Shown piece after piece: positions 41,889 to 54,800 of a DNA stretch of 64,000 nt; the stretch's first letter is position 1, and each line of letters begins with the position of its first letter. The stretch is from Roseateles violae (GTDB lineage: Bacteria; Pseudomonadota; Gammaproteobacteria; Burkholderiales; Burkholderiaceae_C), in contig NZ_JAUHHC010000004.1 in assembly GCF_030410485.1 (NCBI RefSeq), positions 632,128 through 696,127 on the forward strand, in the 5' to 3' direction. Under the pieces are notes generated by a model. It did not search any database and was not told the origin of the DNA. It saw only the letters and a program-made list of their open reading frames with translations. The translations under genes were made by a program, and so were the position numbers.

Positions 41889-41908
41889 CGGGCGCTAGAC
41901 GGGTCTCG

Positions 41909-42682
41909 TCAGGCGGCCTCGCCGGTCGTCGCCGGCGCTTCGGCGACGGTTTCCTCGGACAACGTGCCAATCAGGCGGTCCTTGATGTCGATGAAATTGC
42001 GCATCGAGTGCATCTGCAGGTAGAGCAATTCCAGCTCGTCGGTCTTGGCCAGGCCGGCAAGTGCCTCGCCATCGAGCTTGCGCAGCTTCTCGCGGCTGAC
42101 GCCATGAAAACCGTTCAGCGACAGCTTGGCGCCCGCGGGGGTCGTCACCTGGGCCTGCATCGGTTCGAGCAGGCCGAGATCGCGCACCTTGCGTCCGAAC
42201 TGGCGGGTGCGCTCGAACTGCGCCTGGTATTCCTGCAGGAACTTCAGCACGCGCTCGACATAGGCCGTCGGCTTGCCGTCCTCGCCGAACAGGCGTTCGC
42301 CGCGACCCTCGCGATTGACGCCGGGGTGCGACTCGTCGATACACAGCGTTAGGGTCTTGCCGTCGGCGCTGCCGGAGAACACGAAGGGGTAGCGCCGGAT
42401 GAAGGCCGGCACGTACTTGGCCTGCCACTGGCGGTCGGCCGCCAGGTAGAGGTTCTGATCGCCCTTGACGCCCAGCACCGCGGCCGGCAGCACCTCATCG
42501 CCGGCAATGGTGAAGACGATCGCGTACTCGACCGCCGCGCGCAGGAACTCCACCGCCATCAGTGGCACGGCATTGATGGTCGCGGTGAACGCGTAGTCCG
42601 CACTGGGCTCGAGCGACACATTGGCGTGACGCCCGGCCGATACCGGCACGGCGGTTTCGTAGATCAATAGCTGCTTGCTCAT
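41909..42682 (-). CDS. SapC-family protein
   Basis: 257 residues of the SapC family, named after a protein in the Campylobacter S-layer secretion locus; function unknown, cytoplasmic by appearance. Family text: NAVPLMAVEFLRAAVEYAIV, QWQAKYVPAFIRRYPFVFSG, LCIDESHPGVNREGRGERLF, AYVERVLKFLQEYQAQFERT. The chain ends in an Ala/Glu/Thr-rich tail. GGAGAG four bases before the ATG fixes the start. SapC genes recur next to S-layer, RTX and giant-protein genes, consistent with its place between the giant gene and the export genes. Confidence 0.9.
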   Translation of the reverse strand: MSKQLLIYETAVPVSAGRHANVSLEPSADYAFTATINAVPLMAVEFLRAAVEYAIVFTIAGDEVLPAAVLGVKGDQNLYLAADRQWQAKYVPAFIRRYPFVFSGSADGKTLTLCIDESHPGVNREGRGERLFGEDGKPTAYVERVLKFLQEYQAQFERTRQFGRKVRDLGLLEPMQAQVTTPAGAKLSLNGFHGVSREKLRKLDGEALAGLAKTDELELLYLQMHSMRNFIDIKDRLIGTLSEETVAEAPATTGEAA

Positions 42683-42831
42683 GGACCTCTCCGTTCGTGA
42701 TGGATTCCGGGCTGCGATCGCGCGCAGGCGATCACAGCGTATAGCAGTTGGTCACTTCGTAAGCTGGTGTAAACCTGGGGGCCGCGCGTGCCCAGCAAGA
42801 CATGGCACCACGGCCGTGGGCCTGTGCCGCC
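42683..42831 (-). promoter_or_regulatory. Intergenic gap between the giant gene and sapC, with inverted repeats
   Basis: This gap holds GATCGC-GCGCAG-GCGATC (42716-42733) and the palindrome CCACGGCCGTGG (42808-42819) inside a longer imperfect stem (42804-42828). A minus-strand TATACG (42743-42738) could be a -10 for sapC, but I see no matching -35. No T-run follows either hairpin, so whether transcription from the giant gene continues is open. Confidence 0.4.
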
Positions 42832-45800
42832 TCACTCAAGCAGCGCGCTCAGCTTGTGCGTCAGCGGCGCTGTCTTGTCCAGGTGCAGCCGCAGGCCGGC
42901 GTTCGGATCCATCCGCTGCGCGCTGGCGCCCAGGTGGCTGACGAAGCGGTCCTGCCAGCTCGGCACCTTGATGCGGCTCGGCAGCGTCGCCGCGACCGGG
43001 TCACGCAGCGTGCGGACCGACCAATCGATGTTGATGGCCGCCGCTGCCTCCGCCTGGCCGCTGGGCGTCGCGATCGCCTGGGTGTCCACGGCCACGAAGC
43101 CCGGTGCCGCGGAGCTTGGGGCGCCGGTCGCCGTGCTGCGTTGTCCGGCGGCCAGATGGTCGTCCATCACACCGTCTTCCGCGTGCCCCTCGCCGATCAC
43201 ATGACCCATCTCGTGGATCAGCACGCTCAGCAGGTCCATGCGGCCGGCGGCCGGTCCATGGCCGGCCACCAGCCCGCTGCCGGTCTGCCGGAACTCGCTG
43301 CTGTCCTGCGGCGTGGCATCGACGAACCAGCCCCAGCCGGCGGCATCGCTGTCGATGGTGATGCGGCCCGTCTCGGCCTGGCCCAGGGTCAGGCCGGACA
43401 GGTCGGCCACCCGGAACTCCACCGCATCGAGCTGGGCCAGTTGCGCGGCCGTGACGCCGGTATCGACCCAGCTCTGGCGGGCCTGGGCCACCAGGCCGGC
43501 CAACTGGGAGTCGAGCAGCATCGAGGCCTGCGGATTGGCCGCCGTCGGCGCTGCTTGGGCCAGCAGCAGTGCAGTGCCGTTGTCCGGATGCGCCTGCTGG
43601 TTGCCGTTGTGCAGATTGCCGGCCACGAACAGCACCAGCTTGCCCTGAGGATCGCGGATCTCCAGGCTGGCGAAGTCGGTGATGCCGGGCTCGCCGTTGT
43701 CGGTCAGCGTGAAATAGATCTTGTAGCCGGACACGCCGTTGAAGCGCCCCAGGGCCTCGCCGACCAGGGTGTCGAAGGGCGCCGGCCGCGGCAGCGGGTC
43801 GAGCAGCGGATCGTCGTAGCAGCGCACGCTGAGGAGCTGCTCCATATGGAAGCGGTTGCCCTCGAAATTGACCTCCAGATTGCTGGAGCCGCTGTCCGGG
43901 TCGCAGTAGATCTCGAAACCATGGGTGACGCGCATGCCGTCTTCGGTGTAGACGCTGCCGCCGCCGGTCATGCGGCCCATGCTGTGCACCGGCGCGGTGA
44001 CGCGGTAATAGGCCGGATCGTCGTCGCGCACGACCGTGCCGCTGACCACGTCGGTGCCGCTAACCTGGGCCACATTGACATAGCCGCCCTCCACCATCGC
44101 CCGGTTGTTGACGCCGCGCGAGGTGAAGAGCCAGGTCTCGCCCGGATCGAGCAGGCCGTCGCCATCGGTGTCGCCGGCGTTCTTCTGGCCGCGCAGCACC
44201 GGCGCCGGCTGGAAGTCGTCGTTCGGGTTGTCGGTGGCGGCGTCGTCGATCAGCGTGATGCCCGAGAGCGTGCGGGTGCCGGTGTTCTGCACCTGGAAGG
44301 TCCAGACCGGCAGGGCGCCGGCCTGCAGCAGGACCGGCCGATCGGGATCGTTGGCGTCCTCCGCCGCGGTGGGACGGTTCGGGTCGACCGCATTGATGGC
44401 CTTGACGACGCGGATCGAGGCCTGGCCGCCCGCCGGCGTGCCGAGGTAGTAGGCCAGATCGGTGTCGCTGAAGCGCTGGCCGCTGCCGTCGCTCGGGCTG
44501 GCGATGACGGTGGCCGTGTTGACATGCTGGCCCAGCGTGGCCGTCGTCGGGGCGTTGACCACGCCCGCCGAGCTGAACAGCCAGACCTCCTCGGCGCCGA
44601 GGCGGCCGTCGGGATCGGTGTCGCCGCCGATCAGCACCGGCATGAAGCCGTCCGAATCGACCAGGTCGACGATGTCCAGCGTCACGCCCGACTGGTTGAA
44701 GACCTGGTAGGTCCAGACCACCGGGGCGCCGACCTGCAGCAGCGGGCCGGTGGCGCTGTTGGCATCCTCGTAGCGGGTCGGCGCGGTCGGATGCAGCGCA
44801 TTGATGGACTTGACGATGCGCACGCCGCCGGCCTGGCCCAGATAGCTGGCGCTGTCGCTGTCGGTGGCGGTCGCGCCGGTGCGGCTGTCGGTGGCCGTGG
44901 CCTTGACCACATTGGTGTTCAGGCCGGCCTGCGCCACCAGATAGCCGACCGGGGTGCCGGCCGAGGTGTAGCGCCAGGTCTCGCCGACATCGAGCAGGTT
45001 GTCGCGGTCGGTGTCGCCGATATTGAAGCCGCCGCTGAGCAGCGGGGTCGGCGTGAAGTCGTCGCTCGTCACGCCCGGCGTGCCGGCATCGTCGCGCACC
45101 GACGTCACCGTCAGCGGCCCGTTGCCGGTATTGCGCAGCAGGTAGCTGAAGCTGATCGGTGTGCCGAGATTCAGCGGCAGCGGCTGGGCCGGATTGTCGG
45201 CGTCCTCCGCGACCGTCGGCTGCAGCGGGTTGGCCGGGTTGATCGCCTTCTCGATATCGATCGTGGCGACCGCACCGAACAGATTGGCCGGGTCGTCGTC
45301 GCGCACGATGGCCCCTGTGCGGTTGTTCGTGGCCGTGACGCTGACGTAGTTGGTGTAGGCGCCGGGGGCCGCCGTGCGGTTGGCGCTGTAGAGCCAGGTC
45401 TCGCTCTTGTCGAGCAGGCCGTTGCGGTTGGCATCGCCGACGTTGTAGGCCACGCCGCCCGACAGCGAGGTCACCGGCGTGGGCATGAAGTCGTCGCCCG
45501 GCACGCCGACGGTGCCGGCGTCGTCCACCAGCGCCACATTGCGCAGCGGATCGCTGCCGGTGTTGCTGACCACGTAGCTGAAGACCACCGTCGAGCCGGC
45601 CTGCACCATCACCGGCGTGGCCGGGTTGTTGGCGTCCTCGATCGGGCTGGGCCCGAAGGGCTTGACCGCATTGACCGACTTGACCACCTGCACCCCGGCC
45701 GCGCTGCCGTAGTGATAGGCCATGTCGCTGGCCGTGGCCACGGTGGCGCTGATCGGATCCTTGACCGTCGCCAGCGCGGTGTTGGCGTACTGGCCGCTGC

Positions 45801-48800
45801 CGACGGTGCCGGTGGCGCGGTACAGCCAGACCTCGTTGGTATCGAGCTGGTTGTCGCGGTCGAGGTCGCCGACGTTGAAGCTGGTGCCGGTGGCGAGCAT
45901 GGCGGCCGGCGTGAAGTCGTCGCCGCTGGCCGTCGTGCCGGCATCGTCGCGCAGCGACGTCACCGTGACGGCGCGCTCGCCGGTGTTGAACAGCTGGTAG
46001 GTCCAGACCACCGTGCTGCCCACGCTCAGGATCGGGCCGGTCGCGCTGTCGGCCTGCTCGTAGGTGGTCGGGGCATTCGCGTTGACCGCATTGACCGACT
46101 TCTCGAGCTGGATGCTGACCGCCGGCGGCGAAACCACGCCGGTGTAGTAGGCCGGGTCGTTGTCCTGCACGACGGTGCCCGTCAGAACGCCGGCGCCGCG
46201 CACGGTGGCCAGGTTGACGTAGCTGCCGGCCACGGCGCGATAGGCACCGGCCGCGGTACCGGCCGAGCTGAAGCGCCAGACCTCGCCGCTGTCGATCTGG
46301 TTGTCGTGATCGGCATCGCCGATATTGAAGATCTGGCCGCCGACATTGACGGTGACCGCCGCCGGCGTGAAGTCGTCGCCGGTCACGGCCGGCGTGCCGG
46401 CATCGTCGACGATGGCGCTCAGGCTCAGCGCCTCGGCGCCGTCGTTGAAGACCAGATAGGTCCAGGTGATCGGCGTGCCGATCAGCAGCGTCGGGCCCGG
46501 GGCGCCGTCGGCGTCTTCGGCGGCCGTCGGGTTCAGCGGGTCGACCGCGTTCAGGGCCTTCTCGATGCGGATCGCCGGCTGCGGCGTGCCATTGCCGTTG
46601 TAATAGACCAGATCGTCGTCCTGCAGCGCGTTGCCGGCGGCCGAGTTGCCCTGCACCGTCGCCAGATGGCGCTGCAGGCCGGCCTTGGCCAGGCTGCCCG
46701 TCGGTGCGGCAAACAGCCAGGTCTCGCCGACTTCCAGCAGCCGGTCGCCATCGTCGCCGCTGACATAAACGGGCACGATGTCATCGCCCAGCAGGGCCGG
46801 CGTGCCGGCATCGTCGAGCAAGCTGACATCGCTGATCGGCGCGCCGTCCGGGCTGAGATTGCGCACGAGGTAAGTCAGCTTGAGCGCCGTGCCGGCGGCC
46901 AGTGCCGGGCCGGTGGGCTGGTCGGCGTCCTCGGCCGTCGTCGGCGCCAGCGGCAGGACCGCGTTGATCGCGCTCTCGATCTGGATCACCGCCGTGTCGG
47001 GCGCCGAGGGCACGCCACCGCTGGGCGTGCTGCCATGCTGGGTCTGCAGCGGCGCCAAAGTGCGGTCATCCTCCTTGCCGCCGGAATCGTCGTACTTCGC
47101 ATGGCCGTGGCCCGGCTGCGGGTCGCGCGGCCCGCCATGCTGATCGTTCCACTCCGGATCGTCCTGGTTCACCAGGCCGATCTCGCCATGCGGCTCGGCC
47201 TGCGAGCGGTCGGCGCCGCCGGCGTAGGCCAGCTCGGTGATGAAGGCCTGCGCATGCGGCGAGAGCAGGCGGTTGATCGTCGGCGCGCCGAAGCGGGCGA
47301 AGGGCACGATGAAGCTGTTGAACTCGCCGGTCCAGTCGAACATCCGATCATGGCCGGTGTTGGCGATCAGCACGTCCAGCCCGCCGCCGCCATAGGCGAA
47401 GTCGCCGGTGCCGGCGGTGTTCTGCACATCGGTCGCGTCGTCGGTCTCGTCGTTGAGGCCGCCGTGGGTGTCGAGGTTGTCGTCGAGCTGGTGGTAGTCG
47501 TCGCCCAGGCCGCCGAACAGCCGGTCGTGGCCGGTGCCGCCGAACAGCGCGTCGTGACCGCCGTCGCCGAAGATCCAGTCCTTGCCGTCCTCGATCAGCA
47601 CGCCGCGATCGAAGGCCTCGAAGTTCAGCAGGAAGCCCTCCACCTTCACCATCGGGTTGTCGGCGTCGTAGAAGTCCAGCTTGCGGGTGATCGGGTCGTA
47701 CTGGAACGGCGCCGCGGTGGCGGCCCGCACATCGTTGTAGAACGGGGTCAGCGCCTCGGCGCCCGATAGCGCGTCGTTGCCGTCGCCGCCGTGGATGAAG
47801 TCGTCGCCGAGGCCGCCATAGACGACGTCGTCGCCGCCCTGCTGCTCCCAGGCCAGCAGATTGACGGTCTTCTTGATGTAGCCGTTCAGATCAACCACCG
47901 CGCCGGTGAAGGGGCCGGGCAGTTCGATCAGACGCTCGGTGCTGATGGTGATGCCGTACAGCGGCTCGGCCAAGCCGTTTCGGCTGGTCGAGATGCGGCC
48001 ATCATCGCCGAGCAGGCCGTCCTCGCCGCTGCCGCCGAACAGCCGGTCGCTGCCGGTGCCGCCGTAGAGATCGTCGTCCCAGCCGTCGCCGTAGAGCACG
48101 TCGTTGCCGCGCCCGCCGTGGACGATGTCGTCGCTGTCCTCGGCCTTGACCAGGTCGTTGCCGCCGATCGCGGCCGCATCGTTGCCCGGCGTGTAGTCGA
48201 GCAGGTCGAAGGTGCGCACGACAATGCGCTGGCCGCTGCGCTGTTCGGTGGCCTGCGGATTGGCCGGATCGGAACCGATGTCGACCGTCTGGTCGTAGGT
48301 GAAGCTCAGCGGCTGGCCGTTGGCGCCGAGGATGCGCAGGATCACCGCATTGTCGCCGGTGATCACGTCGGCATCGAAGGCATGTTCGGCGATCAGGCTG
48401 AGACGCGAATCGCCACCGGTGCCCAGCGTGTTGCGCTCGATGCGGGTACCGGCGCCGCCGAAGATGATGTCGGCGCCATCGGGCCGCAGGTTCGGCACGC
48501 TCAGGCCGTAGAGGTTGGAGCTGCCGCCGATGAGGTCGTCCTGGCCGAGGTTGCCGAAGATCACGTCGTTGCCGCCGCCGCCCTCGACATAGTCCTCGCC
48601 ATCGCTGAGCAGGCTCTCGACCGAGGCCTGCACGATCAGCGCACCGCCGCCGCTGATGCTGGCGGCGACCTGCGGGCCGAGGATGGACGCATCGCCCTGG
48701 ATGAGGTCATCGCCCAGCTGGCCGAAGATCTCGTCATCGTCGGCGCCGCCGGCGATGTAGTCATTGCCCCAGACGCGGACGTCGCGGTTGTTCGGCTGCT

Positions 48801-51800
48801 GTTCCAGCGCGGCGCTGTGGTCCAGCAGGCGGATGCGGTATTCGCGATGCAGCACTCGCTGCGCCGTGACGCCGGCCGGCAGCACGCCGTCCGGATCGGC
48901 GTTCAGCGGCCGGCCCTGGGCATCGACCGAGACGGTCTGCGAACGCCCTTCGCCGGCCCCCGCCAGTTCGCTGTAGAGCGTGGCGCCGGTCAGCGTGGCG
49001 AAGCGCACGTCGAGGTTGTCGGGGCGGTAGTAGATGTCGGCGTTGTCGCCGGCGATCACGTCGCTGCCGGTGCCACCGTCGAGGCGGTCGTCGCCGTCCA
49101 GCGCACCGACGACATTGCCGCCGCCGATCAGGATGTCGTCGCCGTTGCCGCCGAAGACTGTGTCCTTGCCCTGCTGGCCCAGCAGCACGTCGCTGTCGTC
49201 GTCGCCATAGATCAGGTCGTCGCCGCTGCCGACGTTGGTCGTCGTGTTGATGGCCGTGAAGACCACCGAACGCTGACCCGCCGGGCGCAGCTCGGGCGCC
49301 AGCGGGGGCAGGCTTTCCCTGGACAGGAAGAAGCCGCCGACGGCCTGCACCTGGCCCTGGTCGCCAAAGACCAGGTCATCGCCGCTGCCGGCGTGGATCT
49401 CGTCACCGCCGCCGCCGCCGAAGATCAGGTCGCCGGCGCTGCCGCCGGAGATCAGATCGGCCGCGCCGTTGGCGAAGCGTTCGCTGGCCACCGAGTCGAC
49501 GAAGCCGGTGGTCAGCAGCTTGTCGCTGGCCGTCACCGGGAACTGCAGATTGCTTGCATTGGCCGTGGCGTAGCCGAACACCGCCTGGCGGCCGGCCGCC
49601 GCGGCGTAGTTCGGGTGGATCGTGCCGCGCGGCACGATCTGGTTCACGACGCCATGGTCGCCGAAGATGATGTCGGCACCGGCCTCGCCCGAGAGCGTGT
49701 CCTTGCCGGCGATCATCTCGTCGTGCACGGGCCCGAAGGGCAGCCGGCCGAAGCCGGCGTCGGCCGTGACCATCACCAGCGTGCGCGTGATCGGGTCGAC
49801 GTTGAAGCCCGAGTCGCCATAGATCAGGTCGACGCCGCCGCCGCCGCGGATGGTGTCGTCGCCCGAGCCGCCGGCCAGGTGATCGCCGGCACCGGTGCCG
49901 ATGATCGTGTCGTTGCCGGCGCCGCCGTAGATGGCGATGCCCAGCACGGTGGTCTCGACGTCGGCGCCGGTGAACAGGGCGCTGGCGTCGATGACGTCGT
50001 TGCCGGCCCGCTGGAAGGGATTGGCCCGCGGGAAGCGGAACAGGTCGTCGGCCGTGCCGACTTGGTCGAAGAGCTTGGCGCCCAGCACCAGGTTGTCGCG
50101 CCGGCTGGTGGCGCTGGTCGTACCGGCGTACCAGTTGCCGTCCTGCGAGGTATCGCCGTAGATGACCAGCGGCGAGCCGGCACCCGCACCGCCGGTGACC
50201 GTGATGCGGTCGCCGACGATGCTGCTGCCGTTCGGCGTCAGTGCGCTGTTGCCGCCGCCATGCACGATGGTGATCGTGCCGTGGCGGGCCGGGCCGCGAT
50301 CGGCCTGCGGGCCGTCGTCGGCGCCCTGCAGCGTGCCGGTGATGCTCAGCGTGTCGTTGCCCTGACCCAGCAGCAGGTTCAGCACCTCGATGTCCGACTT
50401 GCCGCTGGCCGCATCGCCCCAGCTGATGCCGGCCAGGGCCGAGCTCTCGCCGAAGCGGTTGGTCGGGATGTTCAGGGCCGGCGGCATGCCGAAGCCGGTC
50501 AGGCCGGTGCGGCCGAGCACGCCGACCTTGTCTTCCTGGCTGTCGTCATCAAAGATGTTCAGCGTGTCGATCTGGTCGCGCTCGTTCGGCTGCGGGGCGA
50601 TCGTCAGCAACGGGGCATTGCGCTCGCCCGGCAGCAGGACGGCCTCGTTGAGCACACGCTCGCCGCGGGTGCCGCCGACGATCTCCAGCGGCCCGCCGAG
50701 GTTGGTCAGCAGATGGGGCGTGATCGGCCATTCGCGCTGCGTAGCCGGGTCGATCGGCAGCGAGCCGGCCACGAAGGCCGGGTTGGGCTTGACGGTGACC
50801 GTCTGCGGCACATACCAGTTGGCGGCGGTGAAGGTCAGGGTGGTCGGGGCGGTCAGCACCTGGCCGTCGGTGGCGATGGTGATCACCACGTCCTGCGTCG
50901 GCGCCGAGGTCAGGCGCACCGTGTAGCTGTCGTTGACCGACTGGTCGCCCGGCACGGCGGGATCGTCGGCCACCACCTGCGTGGAGCCGTTGCTCTGCCG
51001 CACCAGCACGCCGGCGGTGTCGTTGTCGTAGACGCTGACGGCGAACTGCAGGCGCTGGCCGGTGTAGTCGGTGGTCCCGCTCTGGGCGCTGACGACGGCG
51101 TCGATGAAGGAGCGCTTGAGGTCTTCGCGGGTGAGGTCGTCCACCGCGCTGAGGTCGATCTGGATGCCGCTGAGCGAGCTGGCCGCGTCGAAGGTGACCC
51201 GCGCCAGGCCGTTGCCCAGCGGGGTGAGGGCCGCGCCGCCCAGCAGCAGTTGCTGCGGGTCGTAGCTCAGGGTGACGGTGACCGTCTGGCTGCCCGTCAG
51301 CAGCTTGCCCAGGCGCAGCGTGACGCTGTCGGCCAGACCCGGCGTGTAGCCGCCGGCGCCCGGCGTGAGACTGCCTTCCAGCACCAGCGTGGAGCCGCCG
51401 CTGTGCTCGACGCTCAGCGTCGCCGCATCGTCGTCCAGCACCGTCACCTCGACATTGCGCACCTTGGCGAAGTCGAAGCTGTCCGTCGTCTTCTTGCGGT
51501 CCTCGGCGCTGACCACGGCGCCGGCATTCACCACGGCGCGCACGCTGTGGTTGACGGTCACGGTGCGCGTGCCTTCGGACAGGCTGTCCTGGGCGCCATG
51601 GACGTAGACGGTCTGGTTCTGGTCCCAGTTCGCGGCCGTGAAGGCCAGCACGAGGGCGCGGTTCTCACGCACCTCGTCCTGCCCGTCCACCGGCACCGTG
51701 CGGGTGAAGTGGGCCGCGTCGCCCTGCGACAGCCACAGCGTGTCGCCGCCGGCGGCCTTCTCCTCGCGCGCGGAGCGCGCGGCCGACACTGTGACGTAGA

Positions 51801-54800
51801 CCGTCATGCCCTCGGCCGGCTTGGTGGCCAGGCGCACCAGGTAGCTGTCGTTGCTGGCGGCGTTGCCCAGCGCCCCTTCGCGCACGCTGGTGCTGCCGCC
51901 GGTCTCGGTGATGATCACCGCGCCGGTGCCGGCCTGCGCCACGGTGGCGCCGACGCCGGCTGCGGCGATGTTGTCGTACAGCCCGCCCGGCGAGCTGACG
52001 CCGTGCGTGATGCTGCTGGACGCCCCTTCCAGCTGCTGCATGACGATGGGCTCGGCCACGTCGCCGCCGACATTGAAGCTGTCGCTGCCCAGGCCGCCGA
52101 TGACGCGGATCTTGACGCCCACCGGCGTGCCCAGGATGTAGAAGTCGTCGTCGGCCTCGAGGCCGTCGATCTCCAGCACCTCGATATTGTCGAAGCGCAC
52201 GTTGACGCCGGCACCGAACACCCCGTCCTCGGTGATGACGAAGTTGTCTGCGAACTCGGTGCCCAGGATGACCAGCTTGTCGAAGCCGCTGCCGCCATCC
52301 ACCGAGACCGGCGCGTTGATGTTGTACTGGACCGTGTCGTTGCCCTCGCCGGGCTTGACCTTCATCTGCGAGGCGGTGGAGATGTCGCTGGTCAGCAGCG
52401 GCACGGCCACGCCGCTCGCATCGCGCACGATATTGCCGTTGGCGTCGGTCTGGGCCAGCGCAAAGGCACGGATCAGGAACTCGTCGTCGCCGGCGTCGCC
52501 TTCCAGGCGCAGCTCGGCCTTGTTGCTGTAGACGGTGAAGCTGTCGTTGCCGCTGCCGCCCTGGGCCACCAGCGGTGCCGAAACGCCCGGGCTCAGGTAG
52601 CCGCGCGTGGTGGCGATGGTGCTGAAGGCGTCGGCGGCAGGAAGATTGGCCGGCAGGCGCTGGCTGCCGAAGAGCTGACCGATCTGGAAGGCGTCGGCGC
52701 CGCTGCCGCCGTCCAAGGTGACGATGGTGCTGGTGTCGTCGACGGCGAAGAAGTCGTTGCCGGCACCGCCGTAGACGTTGAGCCGGCCATTGAGGTTGGC
52801 ATCGTAGTTGACGCGCTGCACCTGCTGCGGCCGCACCGAGCCGTCGGCGCTGGCCGTGCGCGCCTGGTTGAGCGAGCCGTGCAGCAGGGCGACGAAGCCC
52901 GGCGCGCTGGCCGCTTCGTCGGGGATGTAGGCCGAGCGGCGCAGCAGGAAGATGTCGTCGGTGCTACCGCCGACCTCGCTGCCGTCGACGCCGTAGATGG
53001 CGGCCTCGTCGACACCGTCCGCGGGCGCGCCGGTGTCCAGGATGTTGACGACGTAGTTGCGCTGCACGCCCTGGCTGCCGGTCGTGCGGATCTCGTAGAA
53101 GTCCGTGTCGGCTTGGCCATCCAGCGTCAGCGTGTCGCCGCTGCCGTCGGCAAAGACATGCATGGACTGCAGGCGGTCGACGAGGAAGCGGTCCTCGCCG
53201 TCGTCGGCCAGCGTGGCGCTGGAGACCGACCAGCTGCCATAGGCCGTCGTATTGGCGGTGAGGAAGGTCTGGTCGAAGGTAAAGGTGTCGGCCTCGGCAT
53301 GGCCGAAGAAGCGCGTGAACTCCTTGCTGTTGGCGTTGAACACCGACAGTTCGGCCGGCGCACCGAGGCGGCCGATGGTGCCGCGCAGCAGCATGCGCGT
53401 GCCGCGGTCCTCGTCGACCTGCTCGGGCTGGCCGGTGCCGTCGATCTGCGGATCGACGTTGTCGGTCTTGCCGATGCGGCGGCTGTCGCCGCGCACCGTG
53501 ATGCCCAGGCCGCCAGCGCCGCCGGCAACGATGCGGCTGCTGGCCGCCGTGCTGACGTTGTCGCCGACCCACAGCGTGGCGGTCAAGAAGGCGAGGATCT
53601 CGCCCTGCGTCACCGGCGTCGCCTGATCTTCGAAGATTCGCGCGGTGGCGCCGCCGGCGTCGAGCAGCACCAGGTTCTCGGTGTCGGCCGCCGAGGTGTC
53701 GGGCACGGTCAGGCGCAGGGTGCCGCCCAGCGCACGCGCCGCCAGCACATTGAGTGCGCCATTCACCTCCGTGAGGTAGACATTGCTCGCAGCCTGCGCG
53801 AACAGGCGCCCGCCGCTGCGGGAATCGATGTCCAGGTCGTCGCCGGCGCTGCCGAGGCTGCCGCTGCCGCGCGCATCGAGGTCGATGTCGAAGGCGAAGA
53901 CGTTGACGCCATCGCGGATGCGGCCGTCGGCGTCTTTGTAGGTCTGGCCGTTGGCGTCGACGTCGCCGGTGTCGCCGTCGACGATGGAGCCGCTGCGGGC
54001 CACCAGGGTCGCGTTGCCGGCGGTCGAGTAGACATGGTGGACGCGCAGGTCGCCGTCGGTCTCTTCCAGGTAGATGCTCTGCAGCGCATCGGCCTTCAGC
54101 AGGCCGGACTTGGCGGCGCCGTCGACCTGGTCGAGCAGATTGGTTTCTACGAAGTTGATGCGCGTGCCGCCCGCTGCATTGCCGATGCCGCCCGCGATCG
54201 CCTTCAGCGTGATGTTGACGCCGGTGACGTCGGCGCTGGGGTCGTCGAGGGCGTCGACGATGGACAGCGGCGCGGTCAGCGTGACCTCGTTCGCGGTGGA
54301 CGTGATGTCGCCGACACGCATGTCGCCGATCTGCTCGGTCAGCGTGACGAAGCCGTTCGTCAGCACGTCGATATGGCCCGTGGCGGCGCCAAGGATGTCG
54401 GTGATGCCGCTGACATTGACCTGCGGCGCCGACGGGGCGGCATTGGCGGCCTTGACAATGATGTTGCCGGTGCTCGGGCTGCCGTTGGCCACCAGGCCGG
54501 CCGTCTGGCCGTTCGGGTTGACGAAGTTGTAGGTGGACTTGATGGTGGTGCTGCCACCGTTGCCGCCGTAGAAGCCGACGTCGAGCTTGGCCCCGAAGCT
54601 GGCGTTCGGCGGGTCGTCCGGCCGGAACTGGTTGTAGAAGTTGCGGTCGACGGCCGGGCCCGTCGTCGCGCGCACCCGGACGCCGCCGGCGTTGCCGACG
54701 TTCGCCTCCAGCACGCCCGCTTGCAGGATCAGGTCGTCGCTGCCGTTGCCGGTGATGCCGGCCCGGACCAGGTCGATGTTGAAGGTGTGCGGGTTGGGCA

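Noticed and set aside
42802-47769. Plus-strand open frame of over 1,600 codons opposite the giant gene
   Set aside because: Its repeats are the antisense image of the seven-domain array and RTX blocks; it has no signal peptide or recognisable domain.
47480-49930. CRISPR-like regular repeats
   Set aside because: The repeats are coding, in frame, degenerate and encode RTX nonapeptides.
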